Below are positions 1-8,433 of a stretch of 64,000 nt of DNA, piece after piece. Position numbers and translations under genes: made by a program. The stretch's first letter is position 1, and every line of letters starts with the position of its first letter. The stretch is from contig NZ_JAUYNX010000039.1 of assembly GCF_030704825.1 (NCBI RefSeq), forward strand, positions 1 through 64,000. The letters run 5' to 3'. The stretch comes from Brevundimonas sp. (GTDB taxonomy: Bacteria > Pseudomonadota > Alphaproteobacteria > Caulobacterales > Caulobacteraceae). The notes below the pieces were generated by a model. It did no database searches. It was not told the origin of the DNA and saw only the letters and a program-made list of their open reading frames with translations.

Positions 1-192
1 ACCCAGACGGGCAAAGCCGGCCCAGTCGTCCTCCACCTCGATCGTTCGCAACGTACCACGGCTCGTCTCGACGTCGGCGGAATGCCAACCGGCGTCCAGC
101 GCACCGTACCAGCCGTTCGGCTCGGCGTTGGCGACTCCGGCTGTAAACAGCCCGGCCATCGCGACGCCGGCGAGAAGTTTCACCTTCATCAT
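1..192 (-). CDS. OmpA-like outer-membrane beta-barrel protein, N-terminus only (cut by window edge)
   Basis: Only the first ~64 residues are in the window; the gene runs off the left edge. The start (MMKVKLLAGVAMAG) is a clear Sec signal peptide ending near VANA-EP. It is followed by NGWYGALDAGWH, the kind of first strand seen in OmpA-like barrels of Caulobacterales. Two adjacent ATGs (192 and 189) are possible. The second is better spaced from the GAGGG ribosome-binding site at about 195-200. It would act as an outer-membrane structural protein or porin. The family call rests on a short segment, so the C-terminal domain (OmpA peptidoglycan-binding or not) is unknown. Confidence 0.6.
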   Translation of the reverse strand, partial: MMKVKLLAGVAMAGLFTAGVANAEPNGWYGALDAGWHSADVETSRGTLRTIEVEDDWAGFARLG

Positions 193-384
193 ATCCCTCA
201 TACTCATGGTTGCCCGAAGTCCCCGTTTATACGGGGCGCTCACAAGGCCGAACGACAATGTACGGTCCCGGTTCCTCATTTTGGTTATGAATGCGGCGAC
301 TGTGGCGCCATTTCAACACATTGGCCGGTTTTTCCCGGATCGACAGGGCTGCTAAGAGCGGAGACGGCAGCAGGAGCAGACGAG

Positions 385-1290
385 ATGGCGATGAGATTCG
401 ACGGCCGGGTAGCGATCGTGACGGGGGCCGGCGGCGGTCTGGGGCGCGAACACGCCCTCGCCCTCGCCAAACGGGGCGCAAAGGTGGTCGTCAACGACCT
501 CGGCGGCGCCCGCGACGGCTCGGGCGGATCCGCGACGGCGGCCGAATCGGTCGTCTCCGAGATCCGGGCCATAGGCGGAGAGGCGATCGCCAACGCCGCC
601 TCGGTCACCGATGCCGCCGCGGTCGAGGCGATGGTTCAGGCCGCGATGGCGCAATGGGGTCGTGTGGACATCCTGGTCAACAACGCCGGCGTCCTGCGCG
701 ACAAGACCTTCGCCAAGATGGAGCTCGACGATTTCCGCTTCGTCATGGACGTCCATCTGATGGGCGCCGTTCACTGCACCAAGGCGGTGTGGGACATCAT
801 GCGCGAACGGAATTACGGCCGCATCGTCATGACCACCTCGTCGTCGGGCCTGTACGGCAATTTCGGCCAGTCCAACTATGGTGCGGCGAAGATGGCGCTG
901 GTGGGATTGATGCAGACCCTGTCGATCGAGGGGGCGAAGAACGATATCCGGGTCAACTGCCTGGCCCCGACCGCCCACACCCGGATGACCGAGGATCTGG
1001 GCGCGCGCCTGCCGCTGGACCTGCTGGGTCCCGACACGGTTTCGCCGGGTCTGCTGTGTCTCGTCAGCGAGGACGCCCCCAGCCGCTGCATCCTGACGGC
1101 CGGGGCCGGCGGCTTCGAGCGCGCCTATGTGACCCTGACCCAGGGCATCCGCGCCGTGGGCGACGATGCGCCGGAGCAGGTCGCCGCCCGCTTCGCCGAA
1201 ATCTCGGACCGCACGGGCGAGATCGTCCCCGAAATGGGCGCGGCCCAGGGCATGATCGAACTGACCAAGGCGCAGGAAGCCTCTTCCTGA
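385..1290 (+). CDS. SDR-family (3R)-hydroxyacyl-CoA dehydrogenase-like oxidoreductase
   Basis: A 301-residue classical short-chain dehydrogenase. The NAD(P)-binding glycine motif TGAGGGLG lies at residues 13-20, NNAG at 99-102, the serine cluster TSSSG around 151-155 and the catalytic Y165xxxK169. The run REHALALAKRGAKVVVND is typical of the dehydrogenase domain of peroxisomal multifunctional enzyme type 2 and its bacterial homologues, which oxidise (3R)-hydroxyacyl-CoA. The C-terminal ~60 residues extend past the core fold, as in that subgroup. I chose the ATG at 385 because AGGAG lies 8-9 nt upstream. The thiolase gene follows 132 nt downstream, which suggests a shared role in acyl-CoA breakdown. 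The exact substrate is not shown by sequence. Confidence 0.9.
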   Translation: MAMRFDGRVAIVTGAGGGLGREHALALAKRGAKVVVNDLGGARDGSGGSATAAESVVSEIRAIGGEAIANAASVTDAAAVEAMVQAAMAQWGRVDILVNNAGVLRDKTFAKMELDDFRFVMDVHLMGAVHCTKAVWDIMRERNYGRIVMTTSSSGLYGNFGQSNYGAAKMALVGLMQTLSIEGAKNDIRVNCLAPTAHTRMTEDLGARLPLDLLGPDTVSPGLLCLVSEDAPSRCILTAGAGGFERAYVTLTQGIRAVGDDAPEQVAARFAEISDRTGEIVPEMGAAQGMIELTKAQEASS

Positions 1291-1377
1291 CTGGCTCTCG
1301 CCCTTCGCGCCGCATGAGCCTGGGGCGGACCCCTTGCCTTGACCCAGCGGCAAGCGCCTAGGGTCGAAATTGCATCC

Positions 1378-1402
1378 GCGCTCAAGCCGCGAGCGCCAGC
1401 GC
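1378..1402 (+). repeat. Dispersed leader hairpin, copy 1 (ahead of thiolase)
   Basis: Stem arms GCGCT (1378-1382) and AGCGC (1398-1402) enclose CTCAAG and a short inner hairpin (CGC-GA-GCG, 1388-1395). This is the shortest copy of the seven in the window. It ends 20 nt before the ATG at 1423, with AAAGGA as ribosome-binding site between. Function unknown. Confidence 0.65.
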
Positions 1403-1422
1403 CCAACAAAGGATCATCGAAG

Positions 1423-2628
1423 ATGTCCCGCGAAGCCGTCATCGTCTCCACCGCACGCACGCCCATCGGCCGCGCCTATCGCGGCGCCTTCAACGACACC
1501 CAGGCGCAACAGCTGGGCGCCCATGCGGTGCGCCACGCCGTCGCCCGCTCGGGCGTCGACCCGGCCGAGATCGAGGATGTGGTCATGGGCGCGGCCCTGC
1601 AGCAGGGCTCGACCGGCACCAATGTCGCCCGCCAGATCGCTCTCGCCGCCGGCCTGCCCGTGACCACGGCGGGCATGAGCCTGGACCGGCAATGCGCCTC
1701 GGGCCTGATGGCCATCGCCACGGCGGCGAAACAGGTCGTGCATGACGGCCAGGTGATCGCCGTCGGCGGCGGCCTGGAGAGCATCACCCTTGTGCAGAAC
1801 CAGAACATGAACCTGCACCGGCTCAAGGACGAGACTCTGCTGAAGCTCCAGCCCCACGTCTATATGTCGATGCTCGAGACCGCCGAGGTGGTCGCCGCCC
1901 GCTACGGGATCGGCCGCGAAGCCCAGGACGCCTACGCCCTGCAATCCCAGCAGCGCACCGCCGCGGCCCAGGCCGCCGGCCATCTGGACGCCGAGATCGT
2001 GCCCATGACTACCACCATGCTGGTCATGGACAAGGCAACGGGCCAGACCTCGTCGAAGGAGGTGACCCTGTCGAAGGACGAGGGCAACCGCGCCGACACA
2101 ACGCTGGAAGGCCTGTCCTCGCTCAAGCCGGTGTTCGGCGGCGGCGAGGAAATCTCCGAAGGCCGGTTCATCACCGCCGGAAACGCCTCGCAGCTGTCCG
2201 ACGGCGCCTCGGCCAGCGTCATCATGGACGCGAAGGAGGCGGAACGCCGGGGCCTTCAGCCGCTGGGCGCATACCGCGGCATGGCGGTGGCCGGTTGCGA
2301 GCCCGACGAAATGGGCATCGGCCCGGTCTTCGCCGTGCCGCGGCTGCTGGAGCGCCACGGCCTGACCGTCGACGATATCGGCATCTGGGAGCTGAACGAG
2401 GCCTTTGCCGTGCAGGTCCTCTACTGCCGCGACCGGCTGGGCATTCCGGACGACCGCCTCAACGTCTCGGGCGGCGCGATTTCGATCGGTCATCCCTATG
2501 GCATGTCGGGCGCGCGGATGACCGGCCACGTCCTGATCGAGGGCAAGCGGCGCGGCGCGAAATACGGCGTCGTCACCATGTGCATCGGCGGCGGCATGGG
2601 CGCCGCCGGCCTGTTCGAGATTTTCTGA
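1423..2628 (+). CDS. Acetyl-CoA C-acyltransferase (thiolase)
   Basis: A 401-residue thiolase with the complete catalytic set: acylated cysteine C91 in DRQCASGL, the histidine of GHPYG and the second cysteine of [10 protein letters not shown] near the C-terminus. It would cleave 3-ketoacyl-CoA or condense acetyl-CoA in the cytoplasm. GHPYGMSG replaces the more common GHPLGATG, which is present in the second thiolase at 11452; this marks a different thiolase subgroup. The ATG at 1423 follows an AAAGGA site and lies just after a dispersed leader hairpin (1378-1402). It is 132 nt downstream of an acyl-CoA SDR. Chain length and direction (degradative or biosynthetic) cannot be told from sequence. 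Confidence 0.93.
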   Translation: MSREAVIVSTARTPIGRAYRGAFNDTQAQQLGAHAVRHAVARSGVDPAEIEDVVMGAALQQGSTGTNVARQIALAAGLPVTTAGMSLDRQCASGLMAIATAAKQVVHDGQVIAVGGGLESITLVQNQNMNLHRLKDETLLKLQPHVYMSMLETAEVVAARYGIGREAQDAYALQSQQRTAAAQAAGHLDAEIVPMTTTMLVMDKATGQTSSKEVTLSKDEGNRADTTLEGLSSLKPVFGGGEEISEGRFITAGNASQLSDGASASVIMDAKEAERRGLQPLGAYRGMAVAGCEPDEMGIGPVFAVPRLLERHGLTVDDIGIWELNEAFAVQVLYCRDRLGIPDDRLNVSGGAISIGHPYGMSGARMTGHVLIEGKRRGAKYGVVTMCIGGGMGAAGLFEIF

Positions 2629-2642
2629 GTTGGTCAGCGGCT

Positions 2643-2717
2643 CCCGTCACCAAGGATGGCTGAAACCGCTGCGCGGTTTCAGCGGAGCGGCGGGCCTGTT
2701 CGAGATCTGGTGACGGG
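2643..2717. repeat. 75-bp element with terminal inverted repeats and internal hairpin
   Basis: Ten-base ends CCCGTCACCA (2643-2652) and TGGTGACGGG (2708-2717) are perfect inverted repeats. Between them lies a 10-bp hairpin (2659-2683, stem GCTGAAACCG). The right part (2693-2706) repeats 14 bases of the thiolase 3' end (2608-2621), so the codons A-G-L-F-E-I plus a stop occur twice. It sits between convergent genes and may serve as a transcription terminator, but there is no T-run. Confidence 0.5.
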
Positions 2718-3488
2718 TCAGCCTCGCCCGTCCCCGGGGCGCGGCGCGGCCGCCCCGGTCGAAACCGGCCCGCCGGCCTCGGCGCATTGCGCCTCCCATT
2801 CGGCGCGCCGGGCCTCCATCAGGGCGTACCACCGCGCGCGCAGAACGGCGGGGCGACCCGGATAATGGTCCTCGAGGAAATCGACCTCCACCACCCGGTC
2901 GGTGCGGAAGGTGCGGAAGTCCTCGCGCGTCTCGCACCATCCGACCAGAAGGCGCTTGGTTTCGCGATAGCCGACCAGGCACGGCCATATGATCCTCAGG
3001 GTCTCCTGCCCCTGTTCGTCGGCGTAATGCAGCCGCAACTTTCGACCGGCGTGGATCGCGGCGCGGACGCGGGCCATGTCCAGGGTCTCGACCTCATGCC
3101 TCCACACCGGAGCGCTGGCCACGGCGGGCTCCAGCAGCACGGGCCGCAGCCGTTCGGGGACCGTCGCCGCGATCTTGGCGATCAGGTCGCGGGCGGCGCG
3201 GGCCAGCGCCGGATCGCCGCGTCCCGCCACCCACTGGGCTCCCAGCACCGCGGCCTCGACCTCGTCCGAGGTCAGCATCAGCGGCGGCATGTCGAAGCCG
3301 CCCTCCAGGACATAGCCCAGGCCCGCCTCGCCCCGGATCGGCACGCGCTGGCTCATCAGGGTGGCGATGTCGCGGTAGATGGATCGTTTCGACGTCTCCA
3401 GCTCGGCCGCGATGGCCTCGGCCGTGACCGGCTTCGAGGACCGGCGCAGCACCTGGATGATCTGGAACAGGCGGTCGGCGCGTCTCAT
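2718..3488 (-). CDS. WYL-domain HTH transcriptional regulator (YafY/DeoR-like)
   Basis: A 256-residue regulator from the ATG at 3488. The N-terminus is a winged helix (RADRLFQIIQVLRR, then KRSIYRDIATL) typical of DeoR/YafY proteins. The C-terminal two thirds is a WYL domain, which in this family senses small ligands or nucleic acid. A longer frame opens upstream at 3521, but the start at MRRADRLF fits the family. The tail after residue ~235 is Pro/Gly/Ala-rich and probably disordered. It is divergent from the GST gene at 3640 with 151 bp between them, so it is a candidate regulator of that gene (inference from position only). Confidence 0.88.
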   Translation of the reverse strand: MRRADRLFQIIQVLRRSSKPVTAEAIAAELETSKRSIYRDIATLMSQRVPIRGEAGLGYVLEGGFDMPPLMLTSDEVEAAVLGAQWVAGRGDPALARAARDLIAKIAATVPERLRPVLLEPAVASAPVWRHEVETLDMARVRAAIHAGRKLRLHYADEQGQETLRIIWPCLVGYRETKRLLVGWCETREDFRTFRTDRVVEVDFLEDHYPGRPAVLRARWYALMEARRAEWEAQCAEAGGPVSTGAAAPRPGDGRG

Positions 3489-3580
3489 TCGAGCACCATG
3501 GATGACGGCTGCTGACAGCATGCTGGCAGCAGGATGGCGGTAGTCAACCCTGGCCGGCGGCGAGGGGCCGCCCGTTCCCC

Positions 3581-3620
3581 GCGCTCAAGCAGCGAGCGAC
3601 CATGTCGCGAGCGGTAGCGC
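3581..3620 (+). repeat. Dispersed leader hairpin, copy 2 (ahead of GST)
   Basis: Outer arms GCGCT (3581-3585) and AGCGC (3616-3620) enclose CTCAAG and an inner hairpin GCGAC-CAT-GTCGC (3596-3608). The element ends 19 nt before the GST start codon, directly ahead of the ribosome-binding site GAAGGAGA. Same orientation and layout as the copies ahead of mdh and asd. Confidence 0.7.
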
Positions 3621-3639
3621 CTCATGAAGGAGACATCCG

Positions 3640-4248
3640 ATGCTGACGCTGTTTCACGCGCCCTGGTCCCGGTCCTCGCGCCTGGTCTGGCTGCTGGAGG
3701 AGATCGGGGCCGACTACGAGATTCGCTATTGCGACATTCCCCGCATGGACGGGACGGGCGCGCGCGATCCGCTCAATCCGCATCCGGACGGCAAGGTTCC
3801 CGCCTTGTTGCACGGCGATGTGCTGGTCACCGAGTCGGCCGCCATCGCGCAGTATCTGACCGATCTGTTTCCGGAAGCGGGTCTCGGCACGCCGGTCGGC
3901 TCACCCGAGCGCGGAGCCTATCTGACCTGGCTGGCCTGGACCGCGGGCGAAATGGAGCCGGCCTACTGGAGCAGGATCAGCGGCGCGATGGAGGGCGATG
4001 TGAAGGCCCAGACCCGCTACGACGCGGTCATCGCCCGCCTTTTCGGGGCCTTGGCGCGCGGGCCCTTTCTGATGGGCCAGCGGTTCACGGCGGTCGATGT
4101 CATGGTCGGCAGCGCCTTGGCCTGGGGCCGGGAATTCTCGCCGGCCAGCGCGGCGCTGGACGCCTACCTCGCGCGGATCATGGACCGCCCGGGCAACGTC
4201 CTGGCGGCCGCGAAGGACGGCACGCCGCCGCTGGCGCGGGTGGCCTGA
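3640..4248 (+). CDS. Glutathione S-transferase family protein
   Basis: A 202-residue cytosolic GST. The N-terminal thioredoxin-like domain opens with LTLFHAPWSRSSRLVWLLEE, where a serine of the SRSSR turn is the probable glutathione-activating residue. VPALLHGD supplies the cis-proline and TESAAIAQYL the glutathione-binding E-S pair. Residues ~90-200 form the helical domain. It would conjugate or reduce electrophiles with glutathione; the natural substrate is unknown. It has a strong GAAGGAGA ribosome-binding site preceded by leader-hairpin copy 2. It converges with otsA, only 4 bp apart. Confidence 0.9.
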   Translation: MLTLFHAPWSRSSRLVWLLEEIGADYEIRYCDIPRMDGTGARDPLNPHPDGKVPALLHGDVLVTESAAIAQYLTDLFPEAGLGTPVGSPERGAYLTWLAWTAGEMEPAYWSRISGAMEGDVKAQTRYDAVIARLFGALARGPFLMGQRFTAVDVMVGSALAWGREFSPASAALDAYLARIMDRPGNVLAAAKDGTPPLARVA

Positions 4249-4252
4249 GCGA

Positions 4253-5680
4253 TCAGGCCGCGTGGGCGGGGGCGGCGTCGCCCTTCCCGCCCGCCGGACG
4301 CTGGATGGCGCGCAGGGTGGCCACAAATTCGTCGCGCCAGACGCCCACGTCGGTGTCGCGCACCACCTGCATCAACGCCTCCCATTTCCTCCGACGTTCG
4401 GCCAGGGGCATGGTCAGGGCGCGCTTGATGGCGTCGGACAGTTCCTCGCGGCTGAACGGATTGACCAGCAAGGCCTCGCCCATCTGTTCGGCGGCGCCGG
4501 CGAACCGTGAAAGGACCAGCACCCCGGGATCGTCCGGATTCTGGGCCGCGACATATTCCTTGGCCACCAGGTTCATGCCGTCCCTCAGCGGCGTCACCAG
4601 GCCGACCCGCGCCGCACGGTAGATGCCGGCCAGCTGGTCCCGGCGATAGGTCCGGTTCAGGTACCGGATCGGCTGCCAGTCCATCTCGGCATAGGCCCCG
4701 TTGATGCGGCCGGCCAGGGCGTCCAGCCGCCCGCGAATGTCCTGGTAGGTGTCGACCTCGTCGCGCGAGATCGGCGTCACCTGAAGCAGCAAGACCTCCG
4801 ATCGCATGTCGGGGTTGGTTTCGAGAAACTGTTCGTAGCCCAGCAACCGCTCCTCCAGCCCCTTGGAATAGTCGAGGCGGTCGACGCCCACGATGAGGGA
4901 CCGGAAGGCGGCGGAGGCGGCCATCCGGTCGTAGGATCGCTGGCCGAGGGCCGAGTTTCGCGCGGCGATGAAGCCGTCGACGTCGATGCCGATCGGGAAG
5001 ACGCCGGCCTGGACGGTCTTGCCGAACGCCTCAAGCGCGTCGTTGGGCAGCAGCCGCCCGTTCACGCTGGGCTCCGAAGCCACGTAGTCGCGGAACAGGT
5101 CCAGCCACTCCCTGGTCTGGAACCCGATCAGGTCGTAGTCGAACATCGCCTCCACCAGCCGCCGATGATGGGGCAGGGTCACCAGCAACTGCCGGACCGG
5201 CCAGGGCGTATGCAGGAAGAAGCCGATGCGGTTGCCGATCCCCAGCCGCCGCAGGTCCCGGGCCAGGGGGATCATGTGATAGTCGTGGATCCAGATGATA
5301 TCGTCGGGCTGGATCAGCGGCGCCAGGACCTCGGCGAACCGGGCGTTGGTGCGCTCATAGCCTTCGCCGTATGACCGCTCGTAGGCGGTCAGGTCGACCC
5401 GGTGGTGGAACAGCGGCCAAAGGGTCTTGTTGGCGTAGCCGTTGTAATATTCGTCGACGTCCTGATGCTCGAGGTCGACCAGGGCGACGGTGACGCCGGA
5501 CCGGTCCTCCATCTTCAGCGCGCCGGTGAAATGTTCGACCGTCTCGCCGGACCAGCCGAACCACAGGCCGTCGTATTTCCTCAGCGCCGCCGACAGCGCC
5601 ATGGCGAGCCCCCCCGCGGACCCGGCGGCGGGGTCCTTCGGCGCGGACACGCGGTTGGAGACGACGATCAGGCGGCTCAT
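4253..5680 (-). CDS. otsA: Trehalose-6-phosphate synthase
   Basis: A 475-residue GT20 glycosyltransferase that joins UDP-glucose and glucose-6-phosphate to trehalose-6-phosphate in the cytoplasm. Family motifs are intact: N-terminal VVSNR, GGLA, WIHDYHMIPLARDLR, FFLHTPWP, FPIGIDVDGF, VDRLDYSKGLEER and the nucleotide-sugar segment RDGMNLVAKEY. Length is normal for OtsA. It is the last gene of otsB-GH15-otsA on the minus strand, 58 bp after the GH15 gene. Presence beside otsB confirms a complete OtsAB route to trehalose, a compatible solute and stress protectant. Confidence 0.97.
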   Translation of the reverse strand: MSRLIVVSNRVSAPKDPAAGSAGGLAMALSAALRKYDGLWFGWSGETVEHFTGALKMEDRSGVTVALVDLEHQDVDEYYNGYANKTLWPLFHHRVDLTAYERSYGEGYERTNARFAEVLAPLIQPDDIIWIHDYHMIPLARDLRRLGIGNRIGFFLHTPWPVRQLLVTLPHHRRLVEAMFDYDLIGFQTREWLDLFRDYVASEPSVNGRLLPNDALEAFGKTVQAGVFPIGIDVDGFIAARNSALGQRSYDRMAASAAFRSLIVGVDRLDYSKGLEERLLGYEQFLETNPDMRSEVLLLQVTPISRDEVDTYQDIRGRLDALAGRINGAYAEMDWQPIRYLNRTYRRDQLAGIYRAARVGLVTPLRDGMNLVAKEYVAAQNPDDPGVLVLSRFAGAAEQMGEALLVNPFSREELSDAIKRALTMPLAERRRKWEALMQVVRDTDVGVWRDEFVATLRAIQRPAGGKGDAAPAHAA

Positions 5681-5738
5681 GGACGGTTAACGGCCTCGCT
5701 CGCCTTCAGGTCGCAACGCGATTTCGTGAGCGGACCCG

Positions 5739-7523
5739 TCATCTCGCGTCGGTCCACGACCGGCTCAGCATCACGGCGCAGTTGATGATGCCGACGAGGG
5801 AATAGGTCTGCGGATAGTTGCCCCATAGCTCCTTGTCGCCCAGCGACAGGTCCTCGGACAGCAGGCCCGCATGGGTGCGGCGGCTCAGCATCTCCTCGAA
5901 GATCGCGCGCGCCTCCTCGTCGCGGCCGTTCTGGTGCAGGGCCTCGATGAACCAGAAGGTGCAGAAGTTAAACGCCGTCTCCGGCTCGCCGAAATCGTCC
6001 GGCTCGACATAGCGGAACAGATAGGGACCCTTCTTCAGGTCGCGTTCGATGGCGTCGAAGGTGGCGACCTGTCGGGGGTCCCGGGGGTCGAGGAAGCCCA
6101 GGTCGGTCATCTGCAGCAGGGAGGCGTCCAGTTCCCGGTTGCCGAAACTGGCGGCGAACCGGCCTTCGTCCTCGAGAAAGGCCTCCTTCTCGATCCGTAC
6201 CCGGATGATCCCGGCCCGCTCGCGCCACACCTCCGCCCGCGCGACCAGCCCCATGTGATCCGCCGCCTTGGCCAACCGATCGCAGGCCGCCCAGCACATG
6301 ACCGAGGAATAGGTGTGGACCCGCGCGATGGTGCGGAACTCCCACAGGCCCGCGTCGACCTGGTCGTGCATGGCGAAGGCGCGGTCGCCGACCTTTTCCA
6401 GGGCGTGGAAATCCTCGATCGTGCCCGGCCGCAGCAGCCGCTGGTCGTAGAAGGCCTGGACCAGCGGCAGGACGATCTGTCCGTACACGTCGTGCTGCAG
6501 ATGCTCGCGCGCCTGATTGCCGATGCGCACCGGCTTCATGCCGCGATAGCCCTCGACCGCCTCGGTGATCCGTTCGTCGATGTCTTCTTCCAGACCGACG
6601 CCATACACCGGCTGGACATGCCCCCCGCCCGATGCGTCGACCAGATTGCGCAGATAGCCGAGGTAGTTCTCCAGCAGGTCGACCGCGCCCAGCCGGTTCA
6701 GCGCCCGCACCACATAGTAGGCGTCGCGGATCCAGCAGTAGCGGTAGTCCCAGTTGCGCCCGCTTTCGGGAAATTCGGGCACCGAGGTGGTCATGGCGGC
6801 GACGATCGCCCCGGTTTCCTCATAGGCGCAGAGTTTCAGGGTGATGGCGGCGCGGATCACCGCCTCCTGCCAGTCCAGCGGGAGGTAGAGGGTGCGGACC
6901 CAGTCCTGCCAATAGGCGATGGTGCGGTCCAGGGCCGCCGAAACCCCGGGCCCCACGTCCTGGTCGTAGCCCTCGTCCGGGCCGAGGAAGAAGGCGTGGG
7001 GCCCCTCGAGCCGGAAGACCCGCTCGTTCAGGATGTGGGACACGGGACAGTCGGTCGTCAGCCGGAAGGTGACGTCCGTGCACAGATAGCGGATGTGGTT
7101 CGAGCCGCTGGTGCACTCCGCCCGGCGGGCGCCCCAGTCGGCGGACGGGCGAAGGCGCACCCGGATGCGCGGCGACCCGCTGAGCGGACGCACGATCCGG
7201 CCGAAGGCCAGCGGCCGGTAGGTGCGGCTGTGTTTCGGATGCCGGGGCGCGAAATCGATGACCTCCACCGAGGCCCCATCCTCGGCCGTCAGGACCGTGC
7301 GCAGCACGGGGGTGTTGCGGACGTAGGCCTGCTCGACCTTTTTCCGCCCCTCCAGCTCGATATCCCAGAAGCCGTGATCCGGATCGAACCCGTCCATGAG
7401 GGCCGAGAACACCGGATCGCCGTCCACGCGCGGCGCGCAGGCCCAGACATAGCGGCCGTCGCGGTCGATCAGCGCGCTGATCGAACAGTTGCCGATGGGC
7501 GCGAGGTCCAGGTTGGGGGTCAT
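5739..7523 (-). CDS. Glycoside hydrolase family 15 protein (probable trehalase/glucoamylase)
   Basis: A 594-residue GH15 protein. The N-terminal beta domain (GNCSISALIDRDGRYVWACA) and the (alpha/alpha)6 barrel with NWDYRYCWIRDAYY are diagnostic; the aspartate and nearby residues line the sugar-binding pocket. It hydrolyses alpha-glucosides; bacterial members beside ots genes are often trehalases, so trehalose is the likely substrate (inference). No signal peptide, so cytoplasmic. The start ATG at 7523 overlaps the otsB stop by 4 nt (ATGA), which shows translational coupling. A frame opens much further upstream, but that part is the otsB gene read out of frame. Confidence 0.92.
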   Translation of the reverse strand: MTPNLDLAPIGNCSISALIDRDGRYVWACAPRVDGDPVFSALMDGFDPDHGFWDIELEGRKKVEQAYVRNTPVLRTVLTAEDGASVEVIDFAPRHPKHSRTYRPLAFGRIVRPLSGSPRIRVRLRPSADWGARRAECTSGSNHIRYLCTDVTFRLTTDCPVSHILNERVFRLEGPHAFFLGPDEGYDQDVGPGVSAALDRTIAYWQDWVRTLYLPLDWQEAVIRAAITLKLCAYEETGAIVAAMTTSVPEFPESGRNWDYRYCWIRDAYYVVRALNRLGAVDLLENYLGYLRNLVDASGGGHVQPVYGVGLEEDIDERITEAVEGYRGMKPVRIGNQAREHLQHDVYGQIVLPLVQAFYDQRLLRPGTIEDFHALEKVGDRAFAMHDQVDAGLWEFRTIARVHTYSSVMCWAACDRLAKAADHMGLVARAEVWRERAGIIRVRIEKEAFLEDEGRFAASFGNRELDASLLQMTDLGFLDPRDPRQVATFDAIERDLKKGPYLFRYVEPDDFGEPETAFNFCTFWFIEALHQNGRDEEARAIFEEMLSRRTHAGLLSEDLSLGDKELWGNYPQTYSLVGIINCAVMLSRSWTDAR

Positions 7524-8311
7524 GCGCCCTCCTCGACGGCGTTCAGCCAGGCCAGAACGGCCGCCACGTCGGGCAATCCAAAGCGGGCGCCGGTCTCGCG
7601 CGGCGGCCCGACCAGGACGCCGAACCCGCCCAGGGCGGCGGCGGCGCGGAAGCCGTCCTCGTCCGTCAGATCGTCGCCCAGCATGACCGGAACGGATCCC
7701 GCGAACGGCGGCTCCTGCATGAAGGCGGTCAGCGCCGTGCCCTTGCTGGTTCCGGGCGTCTTCAGCTCCACGACCAGGTTGCCCGCCTGCAGGGCCAGGC
7801 CGGTCTCGCCGGCCAGCCTCTGGGCCAGCGCCACGGCCGCGGCCGCCTCCGCCGGCGCGCCGCGATAATGCAGGCCCGCGGACACGGCCTTGTCCTCGAC
7901 GATGACGCCGGGCCGGGTGCGGGCGAAGCGTTCGAAGGCGTCGACGGCGTCCCGCACGGCCGGCGCGGCCTCGGCGCGGTGAAGCGACCCATCGGCGCCG
8001 CGTCGCTCCAGCCCGTGCACCCCGGAGGCCGAAGCGGCGCTGGCCTCGGCGATGCGGTCGATCTCGGCGATGGTCCGGCCACTGATGATGGCGACCCGTC
8101 CGTTCAGTCGGTCCGCCACGGCCCGGAGCGCCGCCGTTCGCTCCGGATGCGGCACGACGGCGTCGGGGGTCTCGGCCAGCGGAGCCAGCACGCCGTCCAT
8201 GTCCAGGAACAGGGCCGGTCGCGCCAGGCGGGCGGGCGGCGGCGGCAGCGGACGCGAAACGGCCTCGACCGGCGCGGCCGCGCCGTCGGTGATCAGGTGA
8301 GACGTCCGCAT
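7520..8311 (-). CDS. otsB: Trehalose-6-phosphate phosphatase
   Basis: A 263-residue HAD-superfamily phosphatase that removes phosphate from trehalose-6-phosphate. Motif I LFLDMDGVLAP carries the nucleophile and acid/base aspartates (~residues 36-38), motif II is ISGRT, and motif IV is GDDLTDEDGF with the Mg-binding aspartates; KGTA supplies the motif III lysine. It is the first gene of the operon and overlaps the GH15 gene by 4 nt. The first ~30 residues are a Pro/Ala-rich leader that may be disordered. Confidence 0.95.
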   Translation of the reverse strand: MRTSHLITDGAAAPVEAVSRPLPPPPARLARPALFLDMDGVLAPLAETPDAVVPHPERTAALRAVADRLNGRVAIISGRTIAEIDRIAEASAASASGVHGLERRGADGSLHRAEAAPAVRDAVDAFERFARTRPGVIVEDKAVSAGLHYRGAPAEAAAAVALAQRLAGETGLALQAGNLVVELKTPGTSKGTALTAFMQEPPFAGSVPVMLGDDLTDEDGFRAAAALGGFGVLVGPPRETGARFGLPDVAAVLAWLNAVEEGA

Positions 8312-8433
8312 GGCCTACTAACGCGGTGCTCCGGCAAAGGTTGACCCGGCGGGCGCATTTTCTCGCATTGCAGCATTCCGCGGCCGGGCGGCGGGCGATT
8401 GTGATTCTTCCCCCGATGCGCCACATCGCCGGA

